Source: Actinomadura roseirufa
GTDB taxonomy: Bacteria; Actinomycetota; Actinomycetes; Streptosporangiales; Streptosporangiaceae
Reading direction: 5' to 3'
Assembly: GCF_900659635.1 (NCBI RefSeq)
Contig: NZ_CAACVB010000037.1
Coordinates: forward strand, 1-47,454
Length of the DNA stretch: 47,454 bases
The position numbers and the translations under genes were made by a program. Positions 31,045 to 41,133 of this stretch are shown here, in pieces. How positions within the stretch are numbered: the first letter of the stretch is position 1; the number at the start of each line of letters is the position of its first letter. The notes under the pieces are model-generated. The model was not told the DNA's origin, made no database searches, and saw nothing but the letters and a program-made list of their open reading frames with translations.

Positions 31045-34000
31045 CTACTCGCCGCCGAACAACCGGCGCAGCAGCGCCTCCTGCTCGGCGGCGTGCAGCT
31101 TCGCCGAGCCCACCGCCGGCGACGACGACGCCGGGCGCGACACCCGCGACATCGAAAGCCCCTCGATGTGGTGCGGCAGCTTGAGCGCCATGAACGGCCA
31201 CGCGCCCATGTTCGCCGGCTCGTCCTGGACCCACACGACCTCGGTGTGCCCGGGGTACTTCGCCAGCTCCGCCTTGATCTCGTCGACCGGCGGCGGGTAC
31301 AGCCGCTCCACCCGCACGATCGCCGTGTCGTTCGCGCCCGCGGCGTCCCGCGCGTTCCGCACGTCGTAGTAGATCTTGCCGGTGGTCAGCAGCACCCGGC
31401 GCACCCCCGCCGGGTCGATCTCCGGGTTCGTCTCGGAGATGACCGGCCGGAACGCGCCCTCGGTGACCTGCGCGACCGCCGACGTCGCCGACTTGTGCCG
31501 CAGCAGCGACTTCGGCGTGAACACGATCAGCGGCTTGCCCCGGCCCGACAGCACCTGCCAGCGCAGCAGGTGGAAGTAGTTCGCTGGGGTGGTCGGGTAC
31601 ACCACCGTCATGTTGTCCTGGGCGCACAGCTGCAGGTACCGCTCGATCCGCGCGGACGAGTGGTCGGGCCCCTGGCCCTCGTAGCCGTGCGGCAGCAGCA
31701 GCACGACGCTGGAGTGCTGGCCCCACTTCTGCTCGCCGGACGAGATGTACTCGTCCATGATCGACTGGGCGCCGTTGGCGAAGTCGCCGAACTGGGCCTC
31801 CCACGCGACCAGCGCGTCCGGGCGGGTCATCGAGTAGCCGTACTCGAAGCCCATCGCCGCGTACTCGCTGAGCAGCGAGTCGTGCACGTAGAACTTCGAC
31901 ACGCCCTGCGAGAACTGCTTGAGCGGCGTGTACTCCTCACCGGTCTTGCGGTCGACCAGCACCGAGTGCCGCTGGCCGAACGTGCCGCGCCGGCTGTCCT
32001 GGCCGACCAGGCGCACCGGGCGCCCGTCGATCAGCAGCGAGCCGATCGCCAGCAGCTCGCCCGTCGCCCAGTCGATCGCGTCCTCCTCGACCATCTGGGC
32101 GCGGCGCTGCAGGATCGGCTGGAGCCGCGGGTGGACGTGGAAGCCCTCCGGCAGGCTCACCTGCGAGTCGATGATCCGCTTGACGGTCTCCAGCGGGATC
32201 GCCGACCCGGCCCGGCCGTGGTCGATCGGGATGCTCTCCTCGACGTCCGGCTTCACCACCGAACCCGGCTCCAGCGGCTTCTTCACCGCCTCGCGGGTCT
32301 CGGTGAACGCCCGCTCGAGCTGCTCCTGGTAGTCGCGCAGCGCCTGCTCGGCCTCCTCGACCGTGATGTCGCCGCGGCCGATCAGAGCCTCGGTGTACAG
32401 CTTGCGCACCGAGCGCTTGGCGTCGATCAGGTCGTACATCAGCGGCTGGGTGAACGAGGGGTTGTCCGACTCGTTGTGCCCCCGCCGCCGGTAGCACACC
32501 ATGTCGATGACGACGTCCTTCTTGAACGTCTGCCGGTACTCGAACGCCAGCCGCGCCACCCGCGCGCACGCCTCCGGGTCGTCCCCGTTCACGTGGAAGA
32601 TCGGCGCCTGGATCATCCGGGCCACGTCGGTGGAGTACACGCTGGAGCGCGAGTACTCCGGCGCCGTGGTGAAGCCCACCTGGTTATTGATCACCACGTG
32701 GACGGTGCCGCCGGTGCGGTAGCCGCGCAGCTGCGACAGGTTCAGCGTCTCGGCCACCACGCCCTGCCCGGCGAACGCCGCGTCACCGTGGATCAGCACG
32801 GGCAGCACGCTGAACCCGGCCTCGCCGACGTCCAGCAGGTCCTGCTTGGCGCGGACCACGCCCTCCAGCACCGGGTCGACCGTCTCCAGGTGCGACGGGT
32901 TGGCGACCAGCTCGGTGTGGATCTTGGAGCCGTCGGCCGCGACGAAGTCCCCGGACGCGCCGAGGTGGTACTTCACGTCGCCCGACCCCTGCGCGCTGCG
33001 CGGGTCGAGGTTGCCCTCGAACTCACCGAAGATCTGCCCGTAGGACTTGCCGACGATGTTGGCGAGGACGTTCAGCCGGCCCCGGTGGGCCATGCCGATG
33101 ACGACCTCGTCAAGGCTCGCCTTCGCCGCCGCGGAGATCACCGAGTCCAGCAGCGGGATGACCGACTCCCCGCCCTCCAGCGAGAACCGCTTCTGCCCGA
33201 CGAACTTCGTCTGCAGGAAGGTCTCGAACGCCTCGGCGCTGTTCAGCCGCCGCAGCACGTGCAGCTGCTCCTCGCGCGACGGCTTGTCGTGCGGGACCTC
33301 CACGCGCTCCTGGATCCAGGCGCGCTCCTCGGGGTCCTGGATGTGCATGTACTCGATGCCGACCGTCCGGCAGTAGGCCATCCGCAGCACGCCGAGGATG
33401 TCGCGCAGCTTCATCGTCGGCTCGCCGCCGAACCCGCCCGTCGCGAACTCCCGCTCCAGATCCCACAGCGTGAGACCGTGCTTGAGGATGTCCAGGTCGG
33501 GGTGGCGCCGCTGCTTGTACTCCAGCGGGTCCGTGTCGGCCATCAGGTGGCCGCGCACCCGGTAGGCGTGGATCAGCTCGTGGACCCGCGCGACCTTGGC
33601 GACGTCGTCCTCGTGGGAGGCGGAGATGTCCTTGACCCAGCGCACCGGCTCGTACGGGATGCGCAGCGCCTCGAAGATCTCGTCGTAGAAGCCGTCCTCG
33701 CCGAGCAGCAGCTGGTGGATGCGGCGCAGGAAGTCGCCCGACTGCGCGCCCTGGATGATCCGGTGGTCGTACGTCGAGGTCAGCGTCATGACCTTGCTGA
33801 TCCCCATGCGCGACAGCGTGTCGCTGGACGCCCCGGCGAACTCCGCCGGGTACTCCATCGCGCCCACGCCGATGATCGTGCCCTGTCCCGGCATGAGCCG
33901 CGGCACGGAATGCACCGTGCCGATCGTCCCCGGGTTCGTCAGGCTGATCGTCGTGCCCTGGTAGTCCTCGAGCGTCAGCTTGTTCCCGCGCGCCTTACGG

Positions 34001-34761
34001 ACGATCTCCTCGTAGGCCGCCCAGAACTGGCGGAAGTCCAGCCCCTCGGCCGCCTTGATGCTCGGCACCACCAGCTGCCGCTGGCCGTCGGCCTTCTGCA
34101 GGTCGATCGCCAGCCCGAAGTTCACGTGCTCGGGCCGCACCAGCACCGGCTTGCCGTCCACCTCGGTGAACGCCGCGTTCATCTCCGGCATCGCCGACAG
34201 CGCCCGGACGATCGCGTACCCGATGAGGTGGGTGAAGGAGACCTTCCCCCCGCGGCCGCGCTTCAGGTGGTTGTTGATGACGATGCGGTTGTCGATCAGC
34301 AGCTTGGCCGGCACCGCGCGCACGCTCGTCGCCGTCGGCACGCCGAGGCTCGACTCCATGTTCTGCGCGGTCCGGGCGGCCACGCCGCGCAGCCGCACCT
34401 CTTCGGCACCCGCCGGCACCGGCGGCGGCGCCGGCTTGGACTCGGTCTTGCCGCCCGCCGTGCCGTCGGCCTTCGGCTTCGGCGCGACCGGCGGCTTCTT
34501 CGGTGTCGGCGGAGCGGCCGCGGTGCCGTTGGCGGCCGGGGCCGCCCCTTCGGTGGCCTGGGCCGCCCCGGGGGGGGAGGCGGGGGTCACGGACGACGGC
34601 CGGGTGTCCGGCTGGTAGTCCGCGAAGAAGTTCCACCAGGCTTCGTCAACCGAGTTCGGGTCCTCGAGGTACTTCTGGTACAGCTCGTCGACCAGCCACT
34701 CGTTGGCACCGAAATCTGTGATCTTTGGGTCGGCACTAGATTGCGACGACTCTGTCGACAC
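31045..34761 (-). CDS. kgd: Multifunctional 2-oxoglutarate decarboxylase/dehydrogenase Kgd
   Basis: 1238 aa. N-terminal E1o-type segment [20 protein letters not shown] with DEAWWNFF; a Pro/Ala/Gly-rich linker, residues about 50-115; an E2o-like acyltransferase domain with [20 protein letters not shown] (catalytic His); and the full thiamine-diphosphate E1 domain with [46 protein letters not shown] and [19 protein letters not shown]. This fusion is typical of actinobacteria and, with dihydrolipoamide dehydrogenase and AceF, gives 2-oxoglutarate dehydrogenase activity. The N-terminal segment is the known interaction area of the FHA regulator GarA/OdhI. GTG start at 34761. No lipoyl-domain is present, as usual for Kgd. 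Confidence 0.97.
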   Translation of the reverse strand: MSTESSQSSADPKITDFGANEWLVDELYQKYLEDPNSVDEAWWNFFADYQPDTRPSSVTPASPPGAAQATEGAAPAANGTAAAPPTPKKPPVAPKPKADGTAGGKTESKPAPPPVPAGAEEVRLRGVAARTAQNMESSLGVPTATSVRAVPAKLLIDNRIVINNHLKRGRGGKVSFTHLIGYAIVRALSAMPEMNAAFTEVDGKPVLVRPEHVNFGLAIDLQKADGQRQLVVPSIKAAEGLDFRQFWAAYEEIVRKARGNKLTLEDYQGTTISLTNPGTIGTVHSVPRLMPGQGTIIGVGAMEYPAEFAGASSDTLSRMGISKVMTLTSTYDHRIIQGAQSGDFLRRIHQLLLGEDGFYDEIFEALRIPYEPVRWVKDISASHEDDVAKVARVHELIHAYRVRGHLMADTDPLEYKQRRHPDLDILKHGLTLWDLEREFATGGFGGEPTMKLRDILGVLRMAYCRTVGIEYMHIQDPEERAWIQERVEVPHDKPSREEQLHVLRRLNSAEAFETFLQTKFVGQKRFSLEGGESVIPLLDSVISAAAKASLDEVVIGMAHRGRLNVLANIVGKSYGQIFGEFEGNLDPRSAQGSGDVKYHLGASGDFVAADGSKIHTELVANPSHLETVDPVLEGVVRAKQDLLDVGEAGFSVLPVLIHGDAAFAGQGVVAETLNLSQLRGYRTGGTVHVVINNQVGFTTAPEYSRSSVYSTDVARMIQAPIFHVNGDDPEACARVARLAFEYRQTFKKDVVIDMVCYRRRGHNESDNPSFTQPLMYDLIDAKRSVRKLYTEALIGRGDITVEEAEQALRDYQEQLERAFTETREAVKKPLEPGSVVKPDVEESIPIDHGRAGSAIPLETVKRIIDSQVSLPEGFHVHPRLQPILQRRAQMVEEDAIDWATGELLAIGSLLIDGRPVRLVGQDSRRGTFGQRHSVLVDRKTGEEYTPLKQFSQGVSKFYVHDSLLSEYAAMGFEYGYSMTRPDALVAWEAQFGDFANGAQSIMDEYISSGEQKWGQHSSVVLLLPHGYEGQGPDHSSARIERYLQLCAQDNMTVVYPTTPANYFHLLRWQVLSGRGKPLIVFTPKSLLRHKSATSAVAQVTEGAFRPVISETNPEIDPAGVRRVLLTTGKIYYDVRNARDAAGANDTAIVRVERLYPPPVDEIKAELAKYPGHTEVVWVQDEPANMGAWPFMALKLPHHIEGLSMSRVSRPASSSPAVGSAKLHAAEQEALLRRLFGGE

Positions 34762-35042
34762 GGCGGAGATCGCCCTCTTCCGCAGCTCGCAGGTGAGTTC
34801 TGAGACGCATCAAGGCTACTCGCACTTGCACCTCACCCACGCCATGTCCCCCCTGGGGGGACGCCTTCCTCCCGGGTGGCCGGAGTTGGGGTTCAAGCCC
34901 TGGGTAGAACCCGGAGGTTGAGGATCAAAACGCCCGGGGCGGGGTCCGGGGCGGGATCGGGGCGGTTCTTGGTGCCCCGCGGCTGGGGGCCGCCAGCCGC
35001 GTCGGGGGAGGGCGGCCAAGTCCGCGTCTCCAGGGGCTTGGG

Positions 35043-35714
35043 TCAGTGGGAGTGCGCGGGGACGGTCGGGCCCTCGCTCGCCTGGACCAGCACGAAGCCC
35101 TGGCCCTGGTAGGCCAGCTGCATCGCCTCGCCGCTGCCGCGGCCGATCAGCGCGCCGGCCTTGAAGGTGCGGTTGACGCCGACCTGCAGGCTGGTGCTCC
35201 ACGCCACCGCGGACTGGCCGTCGGCGAAGGTCGGGGCGCGGCCGCAGTCGAGCATGACCGGGGTGCCGTGGGTGGTGAGGGCCACCCAGCCCGTCCCCGT
35301 GAGGGTGGTGTTGAACAGGCCGCCCGCGGCGATGCCCGCCCCCTGGACGCGCTGGATGTCGGACTGCAGGTGCGAGTCGTAGGCGAGGATGTTCGCGCCG
35401 TTGACGGTGATCCCCTCGTTCTCCAGGTAGAAGAGGTGGATGTCGTCGGCGTCGTTGGCGATGAACAGCAGGCCCTGGCCCTTGACGCGCATCAGCGGCA
35501 CGCCCTCGCCCGTGACGGCCTTCTTGATGAACTTGCCGATGCCGCCGGAGCCTTCGTAGTCGAACTCCATCTGGCCCTGGAAGGCGACCATGGAGCCCTG
35601 GCGGGCCAGGACGTCCCCGTTCAGGTGGACGCGGAGCATCTTGGAGTTCTGGAGCGCGAAGTGGCCCGGGAGCTGCTGACCCTGGTCGATGTTGCCGAAG
35701 AACTGGCTGCGCAT
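35043..35714 (-). CDS. AIM24 family protein
   Basis: 223 aa, MRSQFFGNIDQGQQLPGHFA, with AIM24/TIGR00266-type beta repeats: VLARQGSMVAFQGQMEFDYE, FIANDADDIHLFYLENEGIT, GGLFNTTLTGTGWVALTTHG. These proteins form a double beta-helix; bacterial function is unclear. No membrane segment. The ATG has AGAGG about 11 nt upstream. It follows the quinone-reductase-like gene on the same strand, with 95 bp between. Confidence 0.9.
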   Translation of the reverse strand: MRSQFFGNIDQGQQLPGHFALQNSKMLRVHLNGDVLARQGSMVAFQGQMEFDYEGSGGIGKFIKKAVTGEGVPLMRVKGQGLLFIANDADDIHLFYLENEGITVNGANILAYDSHLQSDIQRVQGAGIAAGGLFNTTLTGTGWVALTTHGTPVMLDCGRAPTFADGQSAVAWSTSLQVGVNRTFKAGALIGRGSGEAMQLAYQGQGFVLVQASEGPTVPAHSH

Positions 35715-35809
35715 GGTGAGGAGACCTCTCGTGTCTCGTGGGGATCTTTCTGGAGATTCGCCAGCATAACGACGCGGAGGGTTCCTCCGGTGGAGAGTCC
35801 GGCCAGTCG

Positions 35810-36721
35810 TCAGCCTCGGTCACGACCATGCGGGACGGTCCAGTCGACGAGAGGGCCCTTGGGCACGACGCCGGACGGGTTGACGTTACGCTGCGTGATG
35901 TAGTAGTGGCGCTTGATCTGGTCGAAATCGGTCGTCTCACCGAACGCGGGCACCGAGTACAGGTCGCGGGCGTAGGCCCACAGGTTCGTGTAGTCGGTCA
36001 GCCTCCGCAGGTTGCACTTGAAGTGGGAGTAGTAGACGGCGTCGAAGCGGGCGAGGGTCGGGTAGAGGCGGACGTCGGCCTCGGTGATGGCGTCCCCGAA
36101 CAGGTACCGGCGGTCCGCCAGACGCTCCTCCAGCTGGTCCAGCGTGGCGAACAGCGTGTCGACGGCGTCCTCGTAGGCGTCCTGCGACGCGGCGAAACCC
36201 GACTTGTACACGCCGTTGTTGACCGTGGTGTAGACGAGCTCGTTCAACTCGTCGATCTCCGGGCGCAGCGCCTCGGGGTACAGGTCGGGCGCGCCGTCGC
36301 GGTGATGGGCGGTGAACTCGGTCTCCAGCGTCGTGGTGATCACCGGGAAGTCGTTGGTGACGAGCCGCTCCGCCACCGTGTCCCAGACGCAGGGGACGGT
36401 GTAGCGGCCCTCGAAGGAGGGGTCGCTGGCCAGGTAGAGCTCGGAGAGGAAGGTGGCGCCCGTCACGGGGTCGGGTTCGGGGAACCGCCAGCCGCGCTCG
36501 TCCCGGATGGGGTCGACGACGGCCACGGGCAGGACGTCCTCCAGACCGAGCAGCCGCCGGACGATCAGCGTGCGGTGCGCCCACGGGCACGCGTAGGACA
36601 CGAAGAGGCGGTAGCGGCCGGGTTCGGCGGGGTGGCCGCTCGACCCGTCCGCGGTGATGATGTCGGTGAACCGGTTGGCCTGCCGGACGAACCGGCCCCG
36701 CTCGAGCTCCTGCGCCGTCAT
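35810..36721 (-). CDS. Glutathionyl-hydroquinone-reductase-like GST family protein (YqjG/ECM4 type)
   Basis: 303 aa. The catalytic motif SYACPWAHRTLIVRRLLGLE (nucleophile Cys45 in CPWAHR) is diagnostic of the ECM4/YqjG branch, followed by the C-terminal alpha domain with ITEADVRLYPTLARFDAVYY and HFKCNLRRLTDY. The branch reduces glutathionyl-hydroquinones; because actinomycetes use mycothiol, the real thiol here is probably mycothiol (inference). ATG 36721 has GGGAGGAG 8 nt upstream. Divergent from dedA. Confidence 0.9.
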   Translation of the reverse strand: MTAQELERGRFVRQANRFTDIITADGSSGHPAEPGRYRLFVSYACPWAHRTLIVRRLLGLEDVLPVAVVDPIRDERGWRFPEPDPVTGATFLSELYLASDPSFEGRYTVPCVWDTVAERLVTNDFPVITTTLETEFTAHHRDGAPDLYPEALRPEIDELNELVYTTVNNGVYKSGFAASQDAYEDAVDTLFATLDQLEERLADRRYLFGDAITEADVRLYPTLARFDAVYYSHFKCNLRRLTDYTNLWAYARDLYSVPAFGETTDFDQIKRHYYITQRNVNPSGVVPKGPLVDWTVPHGRDRG

Positions 36722-36886
36722 GACCGGACTCCTCCCAAAGTCGTGTCGGACCGGCGGGGAAGCCCGTCCTCGCGAGGGATCCGCCGCCGGGAACCTCCTG
36801 GCTACGATAACCGTCAGTAGCTTTGGCGAGCACGTACCGGCCCGTGGTGGAAACGGGCCCGACGGGACGAGGTGGCGGGTCAACCC

Positions 36887-37555
36887 ATGCTCGAGAATTT
36901 CAACTCTCTGGTGGACGGGCTCCCGCCTTCCCTCATCTACCTCATCATCGCCGGCCTGGTGTTCGCCGAGGCCGCGCTCTTCTTCGGGTTCCTGTTCCCG
37001 GGCGAGACGGCGATCGTGGTCGGCGGGGTGCTCGCCAGCCAGGGCACGCTGTCCCTGCCGCTGCTGCTGGTCATCTCGGTGGTCGCGGCGGTCGTCGGCG
37101 ACTCGGTCGGCTATGAGATCGGCCGCAAGTACGGCACGAGGCTGCTCGAGACCAGGGCCATGCGCAAACACCAGGCCAAGGTCGGCAAGGCGCAGGACCT
37201 GATCCGCCGCCGCGGCGCGTTCGCGGTGTTCATCGGGCGGTTCACCGCGCTGCTGCGCGCGCTGATGCCCGCGCTCGTCGGCAGCTCCCGGCTCCCGTAT
37301 CCGAAGTTCCTGCTGTTCAACGTGATCGGCGGCATCACCTGGGTGCTGACGTTCACGCTCGGCGGCTACTTCGCGGGCAACGCCTTCGACCACGCCGCCA
37401 AGCTGGCGGGCCGCGGCCTCGCGATCGGCCTGGCGGTCGCCGCCGTCGTCGCGATCGTGGTCTGGAGCGTCCGCAAGCACCGGCGCGAGGCGCGGGAGGA
37501 GGCGCGGGCCGAGGAGGCCGCGGCGGCGCGGGAACTGGAGCAGAGCAGCCCCTGA
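36887..37555 (+). CDS. DedA family membrane protein
   Basis: 222 aa. DedA family pattern: LIIAGLVFAEAALFFGFLFP, PGETAIVVGGVLASQG, VVGDSVGYEIGRKYGTRL, AFAVFIGRFTALLRALMPAL and GGITWVLTFTLGGYFAGNAF, then a final transmembrane helix and a basic/acidic tail. DedA proteins are lipid flippases/transporters of the DedA/VTT fold at the inner membrane. ATG 36887 has GAGGTGG upstream; a GTG at 36872 in frame would add MAGQP. Confidence 0.9.
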   Translation: MLENFNSLVDGLPPSLIYLIIAGLVFAEAALFFGFLFPGETAIVVGGVLASQGTLSLPLLLVISVVAAVVGDSVGYEIGRKYGTRLLETRAMRKHQAKVGKAQDLIRRRGAFAVFIGRFTALLRALMPALVGSSRLPYPKFLLFNVIGGITWVLTFTLGGYFAGNAFDHAAKLAGRGLAIGLAVAAVVAIVVWSVRKHRREAREEARAEEAAAARELEQSSP

Positions 37556-37561
37556 GCGCGG

Positions 37562-38644
37562 CTACCGGCGGCCCCGCCGGTCGTCCTCCATCCGGGACAT
37601 GACGGGGGGCAGGTCCAGGTAGGTGCGGATGCCGGGGTCGGCGGCGCACACGATCGGGATCGAGTTGAGGGCGTGCGCCGCGGCGGCCGCGATCGGGTCG
37701 GGCACCCAGTCCGCCCCGGCGGTGAGGGTCAGCGGCGGGCGGCCGTCGACGCGGACGGCGTAGCCGGGCGGGCCCCAGTCGGGGACGCCCGCGGCGGACG
37801 CCTTGTGCACGGCCTCGATCGTCAGCACCGGACGGCCGCCCGCCAGCCCGCTGAACGTCCAGCGGGCCGCGGCGACCGTACCGCGCGGGACCATCCCGGA
37901 CGCGATCTCCAGGTCGGTGCCGGCCAGGCGGTGCTCGACGTCGACGTCCACGTCGTCGAGGTCGAGGTGGAGGCCGGCCGCCATCATGTGCAGGCCCTCG
38001 GAGTAGATCGCCCGCATCGTCGAGCGGTGGGACCGCAGGACGCCCAGGTACTCCTCCTCCGTCTTGCCGAAGCCGATGACCGAGTGGACCATCAGCCGGG
38101 ACGGGTGAAGGGTGAAGTCCCAGCACTCCCGGGCGTACACGTGGGTGATCCGCTGGGACAGGCGGGTCAGCATGAGCGGCAGCGCGTCGGCGATGAAGCC
38201 GCGGCTGATCCCGCAGCCGTGCACCGAGACGCCGCCGCGCTTGCACGCCCGCTCCAGGTCGTCGACCACGAAGGGGCCGTAGGCGTAGGGGTAGGTGAGC
38301 CCGTTCATGCAGATCACGTTCTTGCCGGACGCCAGCAGTGCGCAGATCGTGTCGAGGTCCACGAGCGGGTCGCCCGGCCGGCCGGGCGCGTGCACCACGC
38401 AGTCGGCGTCCAGGGCGAGGATCTCGGCGACGTCGCGGGTGGCGGTGACCCCGACCGGGTCGCGGCCCGCGAGGACGCCCGCGTCGACGCCGTCCTTGGC
38501 GGGGTCGTGCACCCAGACGCCGGCCAGTTCGGTGCCCCGCCCGTCCAGCACGCCGCGGATGATGACGCGCCCGAGCGCGCCGGTGGCCCACTGCACGACA
38601 CGGTAAGGGCGCTGGCCTGGCGATGTCGCGTCGGCCGGGCTCAT
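37562..38644 (-). CDS. DapB-fold NAD(P)-dependent oxidoreductase
   Basis: 360 aa. RVVQWATGALGRVIIRGVLD is a Rossmann nucleotide-binding strand with GxxG, followed by AGVWVHDPAKDGVDAG and the DADCVVHAP block, then a large C-terminal domain with GCGISRGFIADALPLMLTRL. The pattern resembles dihydrodipicolinate reductase N-terminal proteins and the 2,4-diaminopentanoate-dehydrogenase-like group. The substrate is unknown; it is unlikely to be the lysine-pathway DapB, which is about 250 aa. ATG 38644 follows GGAGG. It shares a 254-bp divergent gap with the SDR gene; a role in the same pathway is possible. Confidence 0.75.
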   Translation of the reverse strand: MSPADATSPGQRPYRVVQWATGALGRVIIRGVLDGRGTELAGVWVHDPAKDGVDAGVLAGRDPVGVTATRDVAEILALDADCVVHAPGRPGDPLVDLDTICALLASGKNVICMNGLTYPYAYGPFVVDDLERACKRGGVSVHGCGISRGFIADALPLMLTRLSQRITHVYARECWDFTLHPSRLMVHSVIGFGKTEEEYLGVLRSHRSTMRAIYSEGLHMMAAGLHLDLDDVDVDVEHRLAGTDLEIASGMVPRGTVAAARWTFSGLAGGRPVLTIEAVHKASAAGVPDWGPPGYAVRVDGRPPLTLTAGADWVPDPIAAAAAHALNSIPIVCAADPGIRTYLDLPPVMSRMEDDRRGRR

Positions 38645-38827
38645 CGGGACGGACCTCCGTGCTCCTCGCGGCGGCGGGGTACCGCGATGGGTGAGGAGAC
38701 TACGCGGTACGCCAGTCGAAATGCGGCATTTAGCGCAACTTTCTCCATAGTTGCACCTTGGCGACAGACGGGCCTCCCGTCCAGAGGCAAAATCGGCGGG
38801 GTGCGTCCGAGCGGGATTCGGTCAGGT

Positions 38828-38843
38828 GGTATCAGGTGATACC
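38828..38843. promoter_or_regulatory. Palindrome GGTATCA-GG-TGATACC, candidate operator
   Basis: Perfect 7-bp arms around GG, 56 nt upstream of the SDR start, in a divergent promoter region. The size and symmetry are typical of TetR-family operators. No regulator gene is adjacent. Confidence 0.5.
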
Positions 38844-38898
38844 TGTAGGTCCCCGGCGCCCCGCCGGGGACGCGGCGGGTGCGACGTGAGGAGACAGG

Positions 38899-39801
38899 AT
38901 GTCGGAACTGCGCTTTGACGGCCGGGTCGCGGTCGTGACGGGGGCCGGGCACGGCCTCGGCCGCCGGCACGCGCTGGAGCTCGCCGCCCGCGGCGCGAAG
39001 GTGGTCGTCAACGACCTCGGCGGCGACCGCTCCGGCGCCGGCTCGTCCGCAGGGCCCGCCCAGGACGTCGTGGACGAGATCACCGGAAGCGGCGGCGAGG
39101 CCGTCGCCGACCCCGGCAGCGTCGCGACGCGGGAGGGGGCGCGGGGGATCGTCCAGACCGCGCTCGACGCCTTCGGCGGGATCGACATCGTGGTCAACAA
39201 CGCCGGCATCCTGCGCGACCGGTCGTTCAAGAACATGACCGCCGAGGAGTTCGACGCGGTCATCGCCGTCCACCTGCGCGGCTCGTTCCTCGTCACGAGC
39301 GCCGCCTGGCCGCGTCTGCGCGAGCAGGGCTACGGCCGGATCGTCAACACCTCGTCCCCGTCGGGGCTGTTCGGCAACTTCGGCCAGGCCAACTACGCCA
39401 GCGCCAAGATGGGCCTGGTCGGGCTGACCAAGACCCTCGCCCAGGAGGGCGTCAAGTACGGGATCAAGGTCAACGCGATCGCCCCGATCGCCTGGACGCG
39501 GATGACCGAGGACCTCCTGCCCGCCGACGCCGCGGACAGGCTCGGCCCGGATCAGGTCACCCCGCTGGTGGCCTACCTCGTCCACGAGGACAACGAGGAC
39601 TCCGGCGAGGTCTACACCGTCGGCGGCGGCCGGATCGCGAAGGTCGTCGTGGCGGAGGGGCCCGGCTACGGGCAGCGGGAGGTGCTGTCGGCGGAGGACG
39701 TCCGCGACAACTGGGCGGCCGTCAACGCCACTGATTCGCTGACCGCCCACCGCGACATGGGCGAGCAGATGAGCCTGCTCATCAAGCGGCTCTCCTCCTG
39801 A
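38899..39801 (+). CDS. SDR family 3-hydroxyacyl-CoA-dehydrogenase-like oxidoreductase
   Basis: 300 aa classical SDR: VAVVTGAGHGLGRRHALELA (TGxxxGxG), DIVVNNAGILRDRSF (NNAG), Ser in NTSSPSGLFGNFGQ and YASAK. The extra NFGQxNY block and the C-terminal FGGxxYTVGGGR-type stretch resemble the dehydrogenase half of peroxisomal multifunctional enzyme type 2 (17-beta-HSD4/FOX2). It probably oxidises a 3-hydroxyacyl-CoA or a steroid/lipid-derived alcohol. ATG 38899 has GAGGAGACAGG upstream. No hydratase gene is adjacent. Confidence 0.85.
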   Translation: MSELRFDGRVAVVTGAGHGLGRRHALELAARGAKVVVNDLGGDRSGAGSSAGPAQDVVDEITGSGGEAVADPGSVATREGARGIVQTALDAFGGIDIVVNNAGILRDRSFKNMTAEEFDAVIAVHLRGSFLVTSAAWPRLREQGYGRIVNTSSPSGLFGNFGQANYASAKMGLVGLTKTLAQEGVKYGIKVNAIAPIAWTRMTEDLLPADAADRLGPDQVTPLVAYLVHEDNEDSGEVYTVGGGRIAKVVVAEGPGYGQREVLSAEDVRDNWAAVNATDSLTAHRDMGEQMSLLIKRLSS

Positions 39802-39873
39802 GAGGGGCCGGCGGCCGACGAGGGCGGGGCCGGCGGAGCGGGGCGCCCACCGCGCCCCGTCCCGCCGGGAGGA

Positions 39874-40719
39874 TCAGTCCGCCAGGGCCGTCGCCAGGGC
39901 CTCCACGTAGCGGAGGGCGGCCAGCCTGGCGAGGGCCGGGTGCGCGGTCAGGGGCGCGGCGTAGGACGCGCCCGCGACGGCGGCCAGCGCCGGCACGCGG
40001 TCCCATTCGGGCTCGGAGCCGATGAGGTGGGGGGCCAGGGCCACCGACGCGACGCCCGAGCCGCGCAGCCGCTCGGCGGCGGCCAGCACGGCGGCCTCGT
40101 CGTTGAGGGAGGCGGTGAAGACCGGCGCGGCCAGCCGCGAGGCGAGCAGGACGCTGGTGACCTCGGCCTGGCGGACCGCCTCCGGGCCGCCCGGGGTGGC
40201 GACGATCACGCCGGACGCGGCGGTGACCATCGTCATCAGCCGGATCCGGTCGGCGCGGGCGAGGCCCGCGTCGGCGAGGCGGTCGTGCAGCGCCTCGGCG
40301 ATGAGCGGGTGCGGGCCGAGCGGCTCGGCGGCCACCGAGGGCACCGGCGCCGCCGCGACCGCGGCGCGGACGGCGGCCTCCAGCGCCGGGTCCGGCCCGG
40401 TGGTCAGGGGGACGACGACCGCCGCGGGTTCGTCCGCCCGTTCCTGGCGCAGGGACGCGAGGACGGAGGGCAGCGCGCCCTCGTTCCCCTCCAGGTGGCC
40501 GACGTGCGCGGGCTGGCCGGTGTGCTCGATCTCGACGAGCCGGGCGAGCTCGGACGCGATGTCGGTGCCGGCCCGCCGGGCGGGGCCGGGGACGGCGAGG
40601 ACCAGGGCGGGGGAACCGGGGGGCAGCAGGAAGGATTCGTCGCCGCGGTGCCGTCCGCCCCGGGGGGCGCGGCGGCGACGCGACGGAAGTGCCTCGGATG
40701 CCTGGCTTTCGGGACTCAC
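39874..40719 (-). CDS. CbiX/sirohydrochlorin-chelatase-like protein lacking the N-terminal His motif
   Basis: 281 aa from GTG 40719; the start is uncertain because no ribosome-binding site precedes it, and the open frame continues to 40959. The chelatase fold is seen in ELARLVEIEHTGQPAHVGHL, AAVVVPLTTGPDPALEAAVR, GPHPLIAEALHDRLADAGLA and VASVALAPHLIGSEPEWDRV. In CbiX/SirB the first strand ends in a catalytic GHGSR; here it is LVLAVPGPARR, so that His is missing. The 60-residue N-terminal tail is basic and low-complexity (RRRRAPRGGRHRGDE). It may not insert metal into sirohydrochlorin. Confidence 0.7.
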   Translation of the reverse strand: MSPESQASEALPSRRRRAPRGGRHRGDESFLLPPGSPALVLAVPGPARRAGTDIASELARLVEIEHTGQPAHVGHLEGNEGALPSVLASLRQERADEPAAVVVPLTTGPDPALEAAVRAAVAAAPVPSVAAEPLGPHPLIAEALHDRLADAGLARADRIRLMTMVTAASGVIVATPGGPEAVRQAEVTSVLLASRLAAPVFTASLNDEAAVLAAAERLRGSGVASVALAPHLIGSEPEWDRVPALAAVAGASYAAPLTAHPALARLAALRYVEALATALAD

Positions 40720-41133
40720 GGCGGGAATCGTAACGCCACCTGGTCCGGCCGTCGGCCCCCCGCCCTCGCCGGACTCGCTCCGCGGCGCTCCTGGCGCGCC
40801 GTCGCCCGCGCCCCTGTCGCTGCTCGTATAGATCGTCGAACTCCTTTCCCTGTCGTGCACGATCGGCGCACGCGGCTCCGGTGAACGATGAGCGAAAACA
40901 GCAGAGTATGGCGCATTCGGCCGCTGTGGACAGTCCAGATTTGCGTTATGTGGTCGCACCCGGTGCGGGAAGGGGGCTCCGGCGGTGCCGGGGAGGTGAT
41001 CCGGAGGGCCTCACGGGCTTAGGGAACGATCAAATAACGACACGCCGTACTAAAGGCTCCAAAGGGGTTGCGGGTCCGTCGCGGGCCGCCTTTATGATCG
41101 CAACACCCTGCGCACCGGAACGTCGAGGTCACA
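40720..41133. other. Divergent gap of 414 bp before the conservon
   Basis: No convincing gene on either strand. On the minus strand an AAGGAG site near 40840 precedes an in-frame stretch with no ATG or GTG at the right spacing, which leaves the CbiX-like start open. AT-richer DNA at 40885-41060 is likely the promoter zone of the conservon. Confidence 0.45.

Noticed and set aside
31033..34803. A very long plus-strand frame antisense to kgd
   Set aside because: It mirrors the high-GC codon pattern of Kgd, whose minus-strand product has all catalytic motifs; the antisense translation is low-complexity Arg/Leu/Val/His and matches no domain.
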